From NCBI GenBank assembly GCA_002794785.1, contig NBBA01000003.1:1178001-1242000 (forward strand): 64,000 nucleotides of DNA, written 5' to 3'. The position numbers were made by a program, and so were the translations under genes. Source of the DNA: Coniferiporia sulphurascens (lineage: Eukaryota > Basidiomycota > Agaricomycetes > Hymenochaetales > Hymenochaetaceae). Positions 34,963-45,096 of this stretch are shown here, one piece after another (within the stretch, counting starts at the first letter, position 1; each line of letters opens with the position of its first letter). The notes below the pieces were generated by a model, which searched no databases, was not told the DNA's origin, and was given only the letters and a program-made list of their open reading frames with translations.

Positions 34963-36014
34963 CTACATGATGATACAACTCTTGTCCTCATCACCCAAGC
35001 GCTTCGAGACCTCGTCGGGATTCATTCCACGATCTGTACGCCCGTCAAGGTGTACGATGAGCACGCCAGAGTTGTGGGGGTCGAGCTCCGCCACGATGTT
35101 GTGTCTTTCGAGGTTGGGGGAAATGCGATGATGTTATATTAGGATAAGCAAGATTCAATAGACTAAATTACTTACTTTTGCATCAGTTCCTCTATGCGTG
35201 GTTTCAAGACCGCATGCTGACCTTGCGAATGGATGCCCTTTCCTGTTGAATATATTTTATCTGTCAGTCCGGGCCCTCGCTGCATCTTGTCTGAAAATTT
35301 AAAATACTAACCAACAATGAGCCGGAGTTCACTGATCCCTTTCCTCCGTGCGTCCAATATTACTTTATCTGTGCGCTCAATGGCTTCTTCTGCCCGAAGT
35401 CCGTGTAAGTCTACCTCACTGGCATCCCTTCCTTTGTTGTTTTCTTTCAAGAAATCAGGTTAGCCAAGGGCGACCACGGAATCGAAAGGGAGGTGTGACA
35501 ACAATGTGGGCGCCGGGATACACCATGTCGGGAAAGAAGAGTCTAAGGAGTGAAGACCTACGCTCGAAAATCCAATCTGCCGCCTCGCGGTGTAAACGGT
35601 CCCTCTTATTACGTAGCTCCTTCGCTTTCTTGCTGAGGGCACTCGCCTCTGCGCCGTCCCCCCTCGCATACGCCTCGCGGCTGTCATGAAAGAGTTGGCC
35701 CATCTCTTCGCTCGTATCGGCGGCTTCCTTGCGCAGCGAAACATAATGCGCGTCCTGAGCGTGCGCGAGGTAGTCGTTGTGGTACTATGGAATATTTAGT
35801 ACAAGAGTGTTTTTAACGAACGCAAATACAAAGACGAGGAAATCGAGAAACGCACGTAGGGCTTAGTCTCTGGATGCTGTTGGTGCTGCTGCTGAGGCGG
35901 GTACGACACCGGTTGTCCGCCATACTGTTCAGCAGGGGGCCGCTGTCCGCTGGGTGCAGTGGGGCCGCAGAGCGCGTTCAAGACAAAGCGAAACAAAGAC
36001 TCAAGGAAGGCCAT
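34963..36014 (-). CDS. Smr-domain protein with DUF1771
   Basis: Five exons (36014-35856, 35784-35562, 35443-35312, 35242-35176, 35104-34963) give 240 aa. After a Pro/Gln-rich start comes the DUF1771 helical region (YHNDYLAHAQDAHYVSLRKE to RDRLHREAADWIFEQN). The Smr domain has its hallmark VDLHGLRAEEAI, then LRLIVGKGIHSQGQ and LDPHNSGVLIVHL. The C-terminus is charged. In eukaryotes this architecture occurs in proteins linked to RNA cleavage or ribosome-associated quality control. Smr domains can nick nucleic acids. No CUE domain is visible. All splice junctions agree in phase. Confidence 0.87.
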
Positions 36015-36506
36015 GGCAGACTGTTGAGCCGTTCGGGTCCGACTCGGATGAGGCGGTTTCGGTGAGGTCGACGGTCTAAATGCTGCAGCCCACTTTGATG
36101 TACAATTTGTACGAAGGAGCAATGCGCTTCCTGCTGCCCAAGACGAATCTCCTTGTGGAAGACAAGAGGCCAAGGCTCAGATAGAATGGCACAAGATATG
36201 AAGGAAGAGCCGCGTGCCGACAAACGTGAGTTGGGAGAGGCATGGCTTCCAAGAGGGTTGGAACAACCCTGAGATACTGAGTGTTGACGTGATACACATA
36301 CCGTCCTCAACACAACTCGCTCGAATACATCGATCAAACAAACGACGAAACAGTACTTGAGCATTTATTTAACCTCGAGATACCATCGTATCTACGTTAA
36401 CATGGTGACTTTACAAGAAAAGGAGGGGAAAAGAAAAGTAAAACAATAAATTCAAGAACTTTCACTTCAAGCCGTAGGTCGCTTAGCTCGATCACTTCCA
36501 ACCATA
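36015..36506. other. Intergenic between Smr and antizyme genes
   Basis: No supportable gene; it holds the Smr promoter and the antizyme 3' end. Confidence 0.5.
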
Positions 36507-37487
36507 TTAAATCTCAATCCCAACCAGGACGTACGCATTGTCAAGCGGGAACGGCGGGCAAGTGACAACGGTAGCGCCAACGTACATGAAAGAATGAAGT
36601 AGGCTTCCAAGCGCAGGACCTGAGCGCTCAAGCGCAAGAACAAGTGCGGAACATTCAAGGTGTTCATCGGCAAGATCCAAGAGAGCAACAATACTGCCAA
36701 ACGTTGCTTCAGCCACATCAAGTAACAAGCGTAGACAATAACTGACCTCTCCCTTAACTTGACATTTTCCGCACCCTTTCCGTCAATATACAACGTACGC
36801 GAACGGCCAGGTAAATCAAGCACTACACCCTCAAAGGCGAAGCCAGGATTAGAATCGTTTGTCTCAATAGCCAGCTCAGACGATGCAATGCGAATGCTCT
36901 TTGCGTATGGGAGTGCCGCACGGGCCGAGCCTGGAAAAAGCTGTACGAGGAAATCGTGCGCCGCAGCGTCATGGGCGATGTCCCGTGAAGCGAGCGGAGC
37001 GGGTGAACCTGAGGCTGGCGATGCACCCGGCGTGTGCGGTGGAGTAACTAAATTGTGGAAGCCGTTTGCGACCTCACCGTTGACGTTCTTTTGATAAAGC
37101 CCAGAAATAGGTATGTCACGCGGTGCGGAGTACTGAATGTTCGTAATGTTTTTGGGCGCGGGCGCGTAAACACCGTCGAAGGCATCCGTATTAAGCGTCA
37201 AGCTGGAATGCGGCGGAGTGGGCGGATAAACGACATTCGGATGTGCCTGTCCCGAACCCTTGGCTGAGGTGAAAACAGATGAGGAAGAGGTAGAATCGGA
37301 GTCGGAATCGGACGAAGGGGAAGAACAAGACGCTGGCCAGTCTCTCACACTGCCCAGCGACCCTCCAGCTATGTCTGGAGGGATTTTTGCCGAAGGGACG
37401 TCAAAAGCACCACGTTGGCCCGCCAGAGAACGTAGTGCTGCAAACGGATGAATCGTAAGCAAACGTAACGCTGTTGACTGTTGTCAT
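36507..37487 (-). CDS. Ornithine decarboxylase antizyme, decoded by +1 frameshift
   Basis: Antizyme binds ornithine decarboxylase, sends it to the proteasome without ubiquitin and blocks polyamine uptake. Frame 1 starts at ATG 37487 and runs 28 codons to TGA at 37403-37401. The main frame lies +1 and continues from just after the TTT-T of the shift site through a Ser/Pro-rich region to the antizyme fold (HDFLVQLFPGS, SLYI-like TLYIDG, SIVALLDLADEHLEC, FMYVGATVVTCPPFPLDNAYVLVGIEI). One intron (36746-36694) interrupts it. Exonic length from ATG to stop is 928 nt; minus the one skipped base it equals 309 codons, exactly in frame. Regulation is expected to be translational: high polyamines promote the shift. 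The start exon may be preceded by an untranslated exon. Confidence 0.88.
37401..37409 (-). promoter_or_regulatory. Antizyme +1 recoding site TGC-TTT-TGA
   Basis: Frame 1 ends TGG TGC TTT TGA C. Slippage by one base at TTT.TGA resumes as GAC GTC CCT in the main frame. A stop codon in the A site with a slippery codon in the P site is the known antizyme arrangement. UCC-UGA is the best-known version, and UUU-UGA fits the variants reported across antizymes. Confidence 0.82.
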
Positions 37488-37555
37488 TTGTAAATACCTG
37501 TAGTAGTATATGTCGTCAGAGCCTTGCACTTGGCAGACAGCAAGGACATCAGGGT

Positions 37556-38335
37556 TCACAGCGTCAGCGGAGGAAGCCCCATCTCCAACGGTTTGACGGC
37601 CGTTGCTGGCAAAGAAATGTCGATTTGAGCCGATAAGGGAGAACCAAAATGTTCAAAAAAGACATACGCGGGGCAAATACTAAATTGCTGTTGTTTGGAA
37701 CGATTCGAAATTAGATTTGACATTGTGTCCTTCCAACTTGATGACGGTTTGAGAGTAATACGAAAGTGTGAGCACAAAAGTATTTGGTGCAGGGCGAGAC
37801 GATGGTGATAGTCAACGGTTAAGCCTTGAGTCAGCAACGAGGCCACCTGAAACCGTAATGTTTAGTCAGCATTTTCAAGAGTTGGCTGTATTCGGGTTGT
37901 ACCTTGCGAAGTGAAAGTACCTCAGATAAAGTCCTAGCACAACTTAAACTGACTCTTTCGGAGGTTTCATGAGAGTCATAAATCAAATACTCTAATATAA
38001 CTTTGCCTTTAAATTGGTATTTTCCTGCAAAGAAAATAAATTCCTCGAGATCCGCCACGGACGTGAGTCGAATCTCCGCAATCACGTGACGCGCATCAGC
38101 TCTGAGGGCTGAGGAGACCTGCGTACCCAACGCCAGAACCGACGACCTCAAGAGTCAATTTCCCAACCCGTACGTATCCCTCCGGTACTGTTATTATGGA
38201 TGCGGGTAGAATGAACCTCTGGGAGTGTCCTGGAAGAATTAAAGATGGGGAAACAGCATAGAAGCGGATGGATGACCAGGACACGGACGGGATGTCAGTA
38301 TTCCCAGAACTTACGCTGACCCCGCTCTCGTACAC
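37556..38335 (-). pseudogene. 5'-truncated, frameshifted gene remnant
   Basis: Not recognised. Three stretches look like good protein: FILPASIITVPEGYVRVGKLTLEVVGS (38096-38230), ARHVIAEIRLTSVADLEEF to TLSE, and VASLLTQGLTVDYHHRLALHQ to MGLPPLTL with stop at 37556. The last two join through a clean 74-nt GT-AG intron. The first two are in different frames, and no intron longer than about 31 nt fits between them, which suggests a frameshift. Upstream the frame runs straight into the RPS2 5' end on the other strand, with no ATG. It looks like the C-terminal part of a beta-rich protein whose 5' half is gone. A live gene with an unusual tiny intron is the alternative. Confidence 0.45.
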
Positions 38336-38353
38336 TTGCAGAAACTCAAAATA

Positions 38354-39244
38354 ATGGCCGACGCTGCTCGTGGACGTGGTGGATTTGGACGAGGACGTGG
38401 TGGAGATAGGCGCGGACGCAGAGGCCCGCGCCGTGGTGGTCGCAGGGACGAGGAGAAGGAGTGGTGGGTGATATGCATTGATTCACGCTCTTTGGCGCTC
38501 ATATACAAACGCCATATCTAAAGGGCTCCGGTCACCAAGCTCGGTCGTCTCGTGAAGGACGGCAAGATTAGGTCCATGGAAGAGATCTACCTTTTCTCGT
38601 TGCCTGTCAAGGAGTACCAGATCGTCGACTTCTTCCTCCCCAAGCTCAAAGATGAGGTTATGAAAATTATGCCCGTCCAGAAGCAGACCCGCGCCGGTCA
38701 GCGTACCCGTTTCAAGGCCTTCGTCGCTATTGGTGACTTTGATGGTCACGTCGGTCTCGGTGTAAAGTGCGCGAAGGAAGTCGCCACTGCCATTCGCGGT
38801 GCTATCATTCTCGCGAAACTTTCCGTCATCCCCGTGCGTCGGGGCTACTGGGGTGCGGCTCTTGGTGAGCCCCACACTGTGCCGAGCAAGGTCAGCGGGA
38901 AGGTCGGAAGTGTTATGTGTCGTCTCATTCCCGCGCCACGAGGAACGGGCATTGTTGCTGCCCCGGCGTCTAAGCGTATTCTCCAGCTCGCCGGTGTAGA
39001 AGACGTGTACACGCAGTCGAAGGGTTCCACTGCGACGATGGGTAACTTCTTGAAGGCGACATTTGCAGCCGTAAGTTGCATTACCAGTTCTTGATTATCC
39101 CTCTTGACAATTTGATATTAGATTACCAAAACATATGCGTTCCTCACGCCCGACCTTTGGCGTGAGATCCCCCCAAGCAAGTTCCCTTACGACGAGCACT
39201 CTGCACACCTGCAGTTTGCCGCGAAGAAGGCGGCTGTGCATTGA
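38354..39244 (+). CDS. RPS2: 40S ribosomal protein S2 (uS5)
   Basis: Three exons (38354-38463, 38524-39070, 39122-39244) give 259 aa. The Arg/Gly-rich N-terminal tail ([12 protein letters not shown] and on) is followed by [11 protein letters not shown], the S5 double-stranded-RNA-binding-like domain ([27 protein letters not shown]), and the S5 C-terminal domain ([34 protein letters not shown]). The protein sits at the mRNA entry channel of the small subunit and affects decoding accuracy. Intron 1 comes early, as is common in ribosomal-protein genes. Identification is certain. Confidence 0.98.
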
Positions 39245-39916
39245 TAGGTTGGATTTTTGGCTTCTTTTATTGTTTTACTCTGTCTGTGATTGTGGGATAG
39301 TCCCTGTTTCTGTACACACAAAAGTTCATGCGTCTCCCATTGAATCACTAGGGACGAGAGTAAACACGGCGACTGGTCGTGTCGTGTCTGTCGGCTACCT
39401 TACAGAGGAATTAGTGTGCCACACAAGCTATTGGTTATTTTACTCCGAGTCACAGCAACCAGATCCGGAGAATCTAAGCTGCTTGAAGTACTTCCAGTAC
39501 CACAGTGTATTTAGCCGAAGTGTGATCTTCCCTGGTTAATATAAAAGTTGAATGATATCTGTTGGCCAAGTTTTTACCGAAATTATTTCAGACTTAGTAA
39601 CTGAAGCTACAAATAAAGCGAACGAAGGCAGGCCTTTTCCTGCCGCGCTCTGTACAACGCTGTTAAAACGGTGTCCCCTGGCGCTAGTTGAGTAATCCTA
39701 CAACATGAACGTCGACAGTCTCGACACGATTACAACGCATGTCTAGTACTCCGAACGCACTTACTCCGAACTCGCATAAAAATGTCTGTTGCCGAGCTGC
39801 CGAAAAGAGCGCTCATTGGACAAGCTCAGTCAGGCTACAGTGTTTAGTATTAAAGCAGCCTAGTGAATGCACGGCCCGTTTGTCTAAGCAGAGCTCCCCA
39901 ATAGCTGAGCGCTGCA
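39245..39916. other. Intergenic, no gene seen
   Basis: RPS2 3' region and antiporter promoter; only random short frames. Confidence 0.5.
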
Positions 39917-42441
39917 ATGATACAAGTTACGAAGGTATGTCCCTCCGCGTAGCCCGTCCTGCAGATGACGGACCTTAGTCCAGGTCACTCCTGTCAGCCT
40001 TGGCTACCTCACTCTCGGCGGGTTTGTCGTTGCTGTGAGCAATTTCAGATTCCATTCAGCGTCCCCAAATTTATCCGTGTTGCAGTTCAGCGCGATATCA
40101 TTGTTAGTAAAAGAGAAGGTACGCTTCCGATCATCTTAATCCCATATTCAAAGCAGTGATTAATTCGGGTTTTAGCTCTATGTTGGTGAAGTCGTCCTTG
40201 GCACCGGCTTCGGTGTAATTATTGGCCCGTATTGCGCGAATGCATTTGACCCACGTTCGTGGGGGTCCGGGGTCGCGCAGCAGAATGCGATTACTCTCGA
40301 GGTTATGCGCGTCGTGCTCGCAACAGGTTTATTCGCCATGGGCGTGGAGCTTCCGAAGGCATATGTGGCAGAGCATGCACGCAGTTTAGTAACAATGGTC
40401 GTTCCAACGATGGCTCTAGGATGGCTCGTTAGCGCGGGTGAGTGGAAATCCTCGCAACTGCTAATATCCCAACAGCGACTTAGGTTGACCGCTATCCGAA
40501 CAGGGATTATACATGCTCTGTTCCCTGCACTCTCTGTCGTATCATCGCTGGTAATATCCGCATGTCTTACGCCGACTGACCCCGTCCTAGCGGCATCGAT
40601 TATAGGAGGCAACTATGCTGTAAAGAATGTGCCTGGTCACATCCGCCGCCTTCTTTGGTTCGTACGTACTTTTATAAGGATTTCATTCCGCTAAATGCTT
40701 GTCAATAGTGCCGAGTCTGCCACAAATGACGGTCTTGCATATCCATTCCTTTCAATTTCGATCTACCTTGCTGTAGAGGGAAGTAAAAGGGTGGCATTTG
40801 GGAAATGGTTCCTCATCGGCTGGCTTTGTGCGTGTCCTAGAACTGGTGTAGGTGCAGCAATACTCAATAATCACGCATATCCTCACGCAGATCAAGTGAT
40901 TTTGGGCACTGTTATTGGGACGGTTCTTGGTGATTACGAATCACCTCTCTCCGGTTACCTATTGAATATATTTACCATCATTTTATAGGACTCGTCTTCT
41001 CTTACCTCATGAAAGTCTCGCAACGGAAGGGTTTGAGCGATCGGGAGTCTTTTTTAGCACAGCACTTCGCCCTTGCTATCCTCGTTATCGGTATTGCAAG
41101 CACAATTGGCAGCGATGATCTGCTTGCTGCCTTTGCTGCCGGTGAGTAAGGAGAAAAGAGGCTCCTGCATCACGCGTTCATTGGTTATATCCGATTTTAG
41201 GCACCGCGGTATCCTGGGATGGTCACTTCAACGAAAACACAGAAGACGAGTCGTTTTCATCTGTGGTCGACCTCATCCTGAATTGTGCATGTTTCATTTA
41301 CATTGGCGCATGGATTCCTTTCGAAAAGTTCAACGCCTTAGACCTCGGTCTTCAGCCCTGGCGCCTTGTTGTACTCTTCCTTGCCATTCTTTTTCTTCGC
41401 CGCATCCCGGGTCTGCTCTTGTTATATAAATTCGTCCCTGACATACGAAATTGGCGCGAAGCATTATTTTGTGGGCACTTCGGTAAATCGAGCTCACACC
41501 TAATTATCCATTTGGGGGTCGTCTGATTACTCGTACCAACAGGGCCCATGGGTGTTGGCGCAATCTTCGTGTCTACCCTGGCATTATCGGAACTCCCCGA
41601 ACCCAGCGATCCACCGGCAAACCAAAATGAACTTCTTGCAGCAACTATCCACCCCATTGTGTCTTTTGTAGTCTTGTGCTCCATCTTAGTCCGTGAGTTG
41701 TTTTTCTTCAACATATCACTCTGTAGTATCGGTTCGTTATCTGACCCACTTTTTCAAGATGGCCTCTCGATCCCTGCTTTTTGGTTCGGGCGAAAAGCAC
41801 ACTCACGCACCGTGTCTCTCACCGCGACTTGGACCCGCTCAATGACGTCTCGCGGGGTTGTAAACCAACCTGACTGGCTCCTTTCGATACGTCGTGCGCC
41901 AGCGCCTCTTACCCCAACTGGAGACTTAGAGCGCAATGGGAATCACTCAAACTTAGCTTCCCCTTCACCGAAAGTAAATGAACTGGCGAATGGCGAAGTG
42001 GAGGATCTGCGGGACGTGCAAACAAAATTACCGGAAAGCTTAAAAGCTCTTCCGGAAGGCTTTCCGGAGGCTTCATACATCGAAATGCAAGATCTAGACC
42101 GATCTCCTCGTGTTTTGAAGGCACAGCCTGTTCCTCAGGACGCAGAAGATTGGGATTCGAAGGACGAAGGAAACGGAGTTCATGCACAAGTAAGTAGGGA
42201 GGGAGAGGTTGTCGGACACGGTCTTGCGTCACTGCACGATGCCCGGGAGAACGAGGATAGCCTTGTCAGGGAGAGGACAAAATACACGTCCCGAGCACAG
42301 GAAGCGATAGAGATACATGCTCATCCAGTGCCTTCCAAACCTGCGAGTGCTGGCAGGCAGGAAGTGGTAGAGATGAATAGGGTTACTCCGGGAGTACAGA
42401 GTTTGGTTAACGTTGCGAAGCAAGTGCAATTATCTCAATAA
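39917..42441 (+). CDS. NHA1: Na+/H+ antiporter (Nha1/Sod2 type)
   Basis: Plasma-membrane CPA1-type exchanger that expels Na+ or K+ for H+. Eleven exons (39917-39934, 39984-40034, 40086-40118, 40176-40437, 40504-40657, 40709-40827, 40891-40929, 40989-41141, 41201-41482, 41543-41692, 41759-42441) give 647 aa. Landmarks: LGYLTLGGFVVAFSAISL, LYVGEVVLGTGFGVIIGPYCANAF, TPTDPVLAASIIGG (ion-binding region), SATNDGLAYPFL with the ND pair, TIGSDDLLAAFAAG, SWDGHFN, GPMGVGAIF, VHGLSIP. A hydrophilic C-terminal tail of about 170 residues follows, shorter than that of yeast Nha1. Every phase fits. The 18-nt first exon is the weakest part of the model, but it gives the only good ATG. Confidence 0.93.
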
Positions 42442-42942
42442 CATTGGCCGAATGTCCTTTGCGCTGACCTAGGTACAAAGTCCTGTGCGCCGGATGGGGG
42501 AGGGATCCCAAGGATGCACAGTATCCGAGGTGAGCATAACTTTGGACGTCGAAACGTATTAGATACTATACCGTTATTGTCATATATCCTGGCTACTGAT
42601 AGATTTGAGTTTCATGCTAGTTCGTGTATTCTTAGTAGATTGTACGAAATAGATACTAATACACTGCAGTGTGTTCTTATATCAGGCTTGAGACTCGCTT
42701 TGATTTTATTTTTATGCAAGATGCCATACTACTGCTCCGGGCATATATGTGAGTTCTGATTTCTAGCAGACCATCACAAAGCTTGCGGGTCCTGACGTGC
42801 TTACTAAAGCTACCAGTCAGTATTAGTCATTCGGTAAAGTGCTGACATGCATATGGACTCGGACGGCCCCGATACCCAAAGCTGACCTTTCTGCTTGTGG
42901 CCGCTCAAATAAGTCGAGAGTGCTCTCATCCCAACGACCACA
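42442..42942. other. Intergenic, no gene seen
   Basis: Between the antiporter stop and the REI1 start; AT-richer than its surroundings, no coding signal. Confidence 0.5.
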
Positions 42943-44541
42943 ATGGCGGCCGTTATGAATCCGCAAATCGGGGAAACTCCCCTGTTTACATGCCTATCAT
43001 GCTCCATAGGATTTGCTTCTGCTGAGGAGCAGAGTCAGTATATGCTGCACGTACCATTTTCTAGTCCCTGCTAACGACCTTCCACTGGCAGGGATTCACT
43101 ACAAATCCGACCATCATAGATACAATATGAAACGCCGTGTTGCGGAACTCCCACCTGTATCTGTTATCGTATTCAACCAGAAGGTCCTGGATAGGAGACA
43201 AGAGACGGCGATTATGGCGTCCTCAAAGGGCTCTGTATGCGATGTCTGCAGGTGGGCTCCGACTCGCTCCATCGGTTATTCCCCAGCTTACATCTTGTTT
43301 TGCAGTAAAACTTACACTACAGAAAATGCATACCGCTCACACATAAACTCCAAAAAACACAAGGACAATGAATTAAGGGCGGCCCAGAAAGGGAGGGATT
43401 CGTCGGCTCTCGAGGCGTCTTCAACGGAGGACAAAGACGTTAGTCCATCAAACGACGAAGAGCCTGCTGTGGAAGATACCGCTGGGCCATCGCACCCTGT
43501 CTTGACCGTCGACGCAGATGCAACCGAGGAGGACATCGCCAAGACGATTGACGAAAAAATCGCCGCAGCGCGCTCTCGTCTTTCACCCCAGCATTGTCTG
43601 TTCTGTGCCGATCTCTCTCCTACCCTCGAAGCCAACCTATTGCACATGTCTTCTGCGCACTCATTCTTCGTGCCTGATGCCGAGTATCTCGTCGATTTGA
43701 CTGGACTTATCACATATCTCGGTGAGAAGATCGCGGTGGGCAATGTCTGCATTTTCTGCAATGCGAAGAGCCGCGAGTTCCGCACGTTAAATGCCGTACG
43801 AAAACACATGCTTGACAAGAGCCATTGCAAAATTGCGTACGATTCGGAGCGGGACAGATTAGAAATATCCGATTACTACGACTTCACTGCGAGTTATCCA
43901 GAGCACAGTCAAAGGAAAAAGAAGAGTAGGAAGATGAACGTAATCAAAGCCGCGGCGGACGGCGGCGGCGAGGGAGAAGCAAACGAGGAGTGGGAAGACG
44001 TCGAGGACGATGACGCGGAAGTAGACGAGGTCGTTGACGAGGACGCCACCTCTGCGTCCTCCGAAGACGAGTCCGTAGCAGACGATAATGAGCTCACTTA
44101 CGGCGACTCTTCCTATGAATTGGTTTTGCCTTCTGGCGCGCGCATCGGTCACCGTTCCCTACGCCGATACTATGCACAGTCCTTCCCCCGTACATCTCTC
44201 GCAACCCGCAACGGAAAAGTAGAGGACCCAGACTCGGGCGCTGCGCTTGTACGACGTTTGCTTGCCGACAAGAACTCAGCGCTCGTACCGCGCAAAGGCG
44301 GTTTCGGAGCGTACGGCAGCGGCACGGATGTCGTGAAGGCACGCAACCGCGGAGAGGCGCGCGAAGCTGGACGACATGTGCGCGAATTCCGAGATCAGAG
44401 GCGGCGGGAGGATTTCAAGACGCGTGTGGGCTACAGAAATAACCATCAAAAACACTTCCGGGACCCTCTGTTACAGGTCAGCACCACAATCACCATTTTC
44501 ACTGTTGCTCGCAAATCTGACTGTTTCACTTTTCCCAGTGA
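42943..44541 (+). CDS. REI1: Cytoplasmic 60S biogenesis zinc-finger protein REI1
   Basis: Rei1/ZNF622 acts late in the cytoplasm, releasing the Arx1/Alb1 export factor from pre-60S subunits. Exons 42943-43033, 43092-43251, 43306-44476 and 44539-44541 give 474 aa. Zinc-finger landmarks in order: LFTCLSCSIGF with H and HHRYNMKRRVAELPPV; CDVCSKTYTTENAYRSHINSKKH; HCLFCADLSPTLEANLLHMSSAH; CIFCNAKSREFRTLNAVRKHMLDKSHCK. A very acidic stretch comes next, then LPSGARIGHRSLRRYYAQ and the C-terminal NHQKHFRDPLLQ. The last intron is followed at once by TGA, so the final coding exon is the stop codon alone. Identification is firm. Confidence 0.94.
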
Positions 44542-45096
44542 AATATGTGCTCACTCACACGTTTCGAAAACGGACTGTTCTACAGTGTCAAGAGCAAATA
44601 TTACTTTTGGTAACTGTCTGCCTTGCATGGGTATTGTATTAAGAAACTACGGGAGCCCTCTGTAATAAAAAAAGACTGGAACGAATAGCAATATGGGTGT
44701 AATCGACGTGCTACATAAAGCGGGAGGCTGCTAAAGGGGGGAAGGGGAGAGTGGAATAGTTAAAAGTCACGGCTCGTACGCATGTCCCTTTGCTGAAGTT
44801 GAGCAATGAACAATAAGGAGATTAACGTGATAAATGACGAGAGGTGGGTGGTGCGCTGGGGAATAAACGAAACAAAGCTGGGAAGCGGAAAGCGTGGATC
44901 AGGAACGTAAGATGTCGTTAAGGAGAACACGGGGCCTAGGAACCGAACGGAAGGAATGCGCAACGGTGGTGTTCATATGACGTATGAGGCAGGCACGACG
45001 CCTTCTTTGCCTGTATTTACGTCTCGCGCGTACCACCAACTATACGTGTGGAATCGTCATTTAAATGACTTATCAAACATTCAGAATAGAGACCAC
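44542..45096. other. Convergent 3' intergenic region
   Basis: Lies between the REI1 and RAX2 stop codons, which face each other. It contains 3' untranslated sequence and no gene. Confidence 0.5.

Noticed and set aside
36467..37462. 331-residue antizyme frame as a normal gene
   Set aside because: It starts with TTG, not ATG, and ends by reading into the intron; the true product needs the 28-codon leader, the +1 shift and the intron at 36746-36694.
43909..44097. Antisense Ser-rich frame
   Set aside because: Shadow of the acidic tract of REI1.
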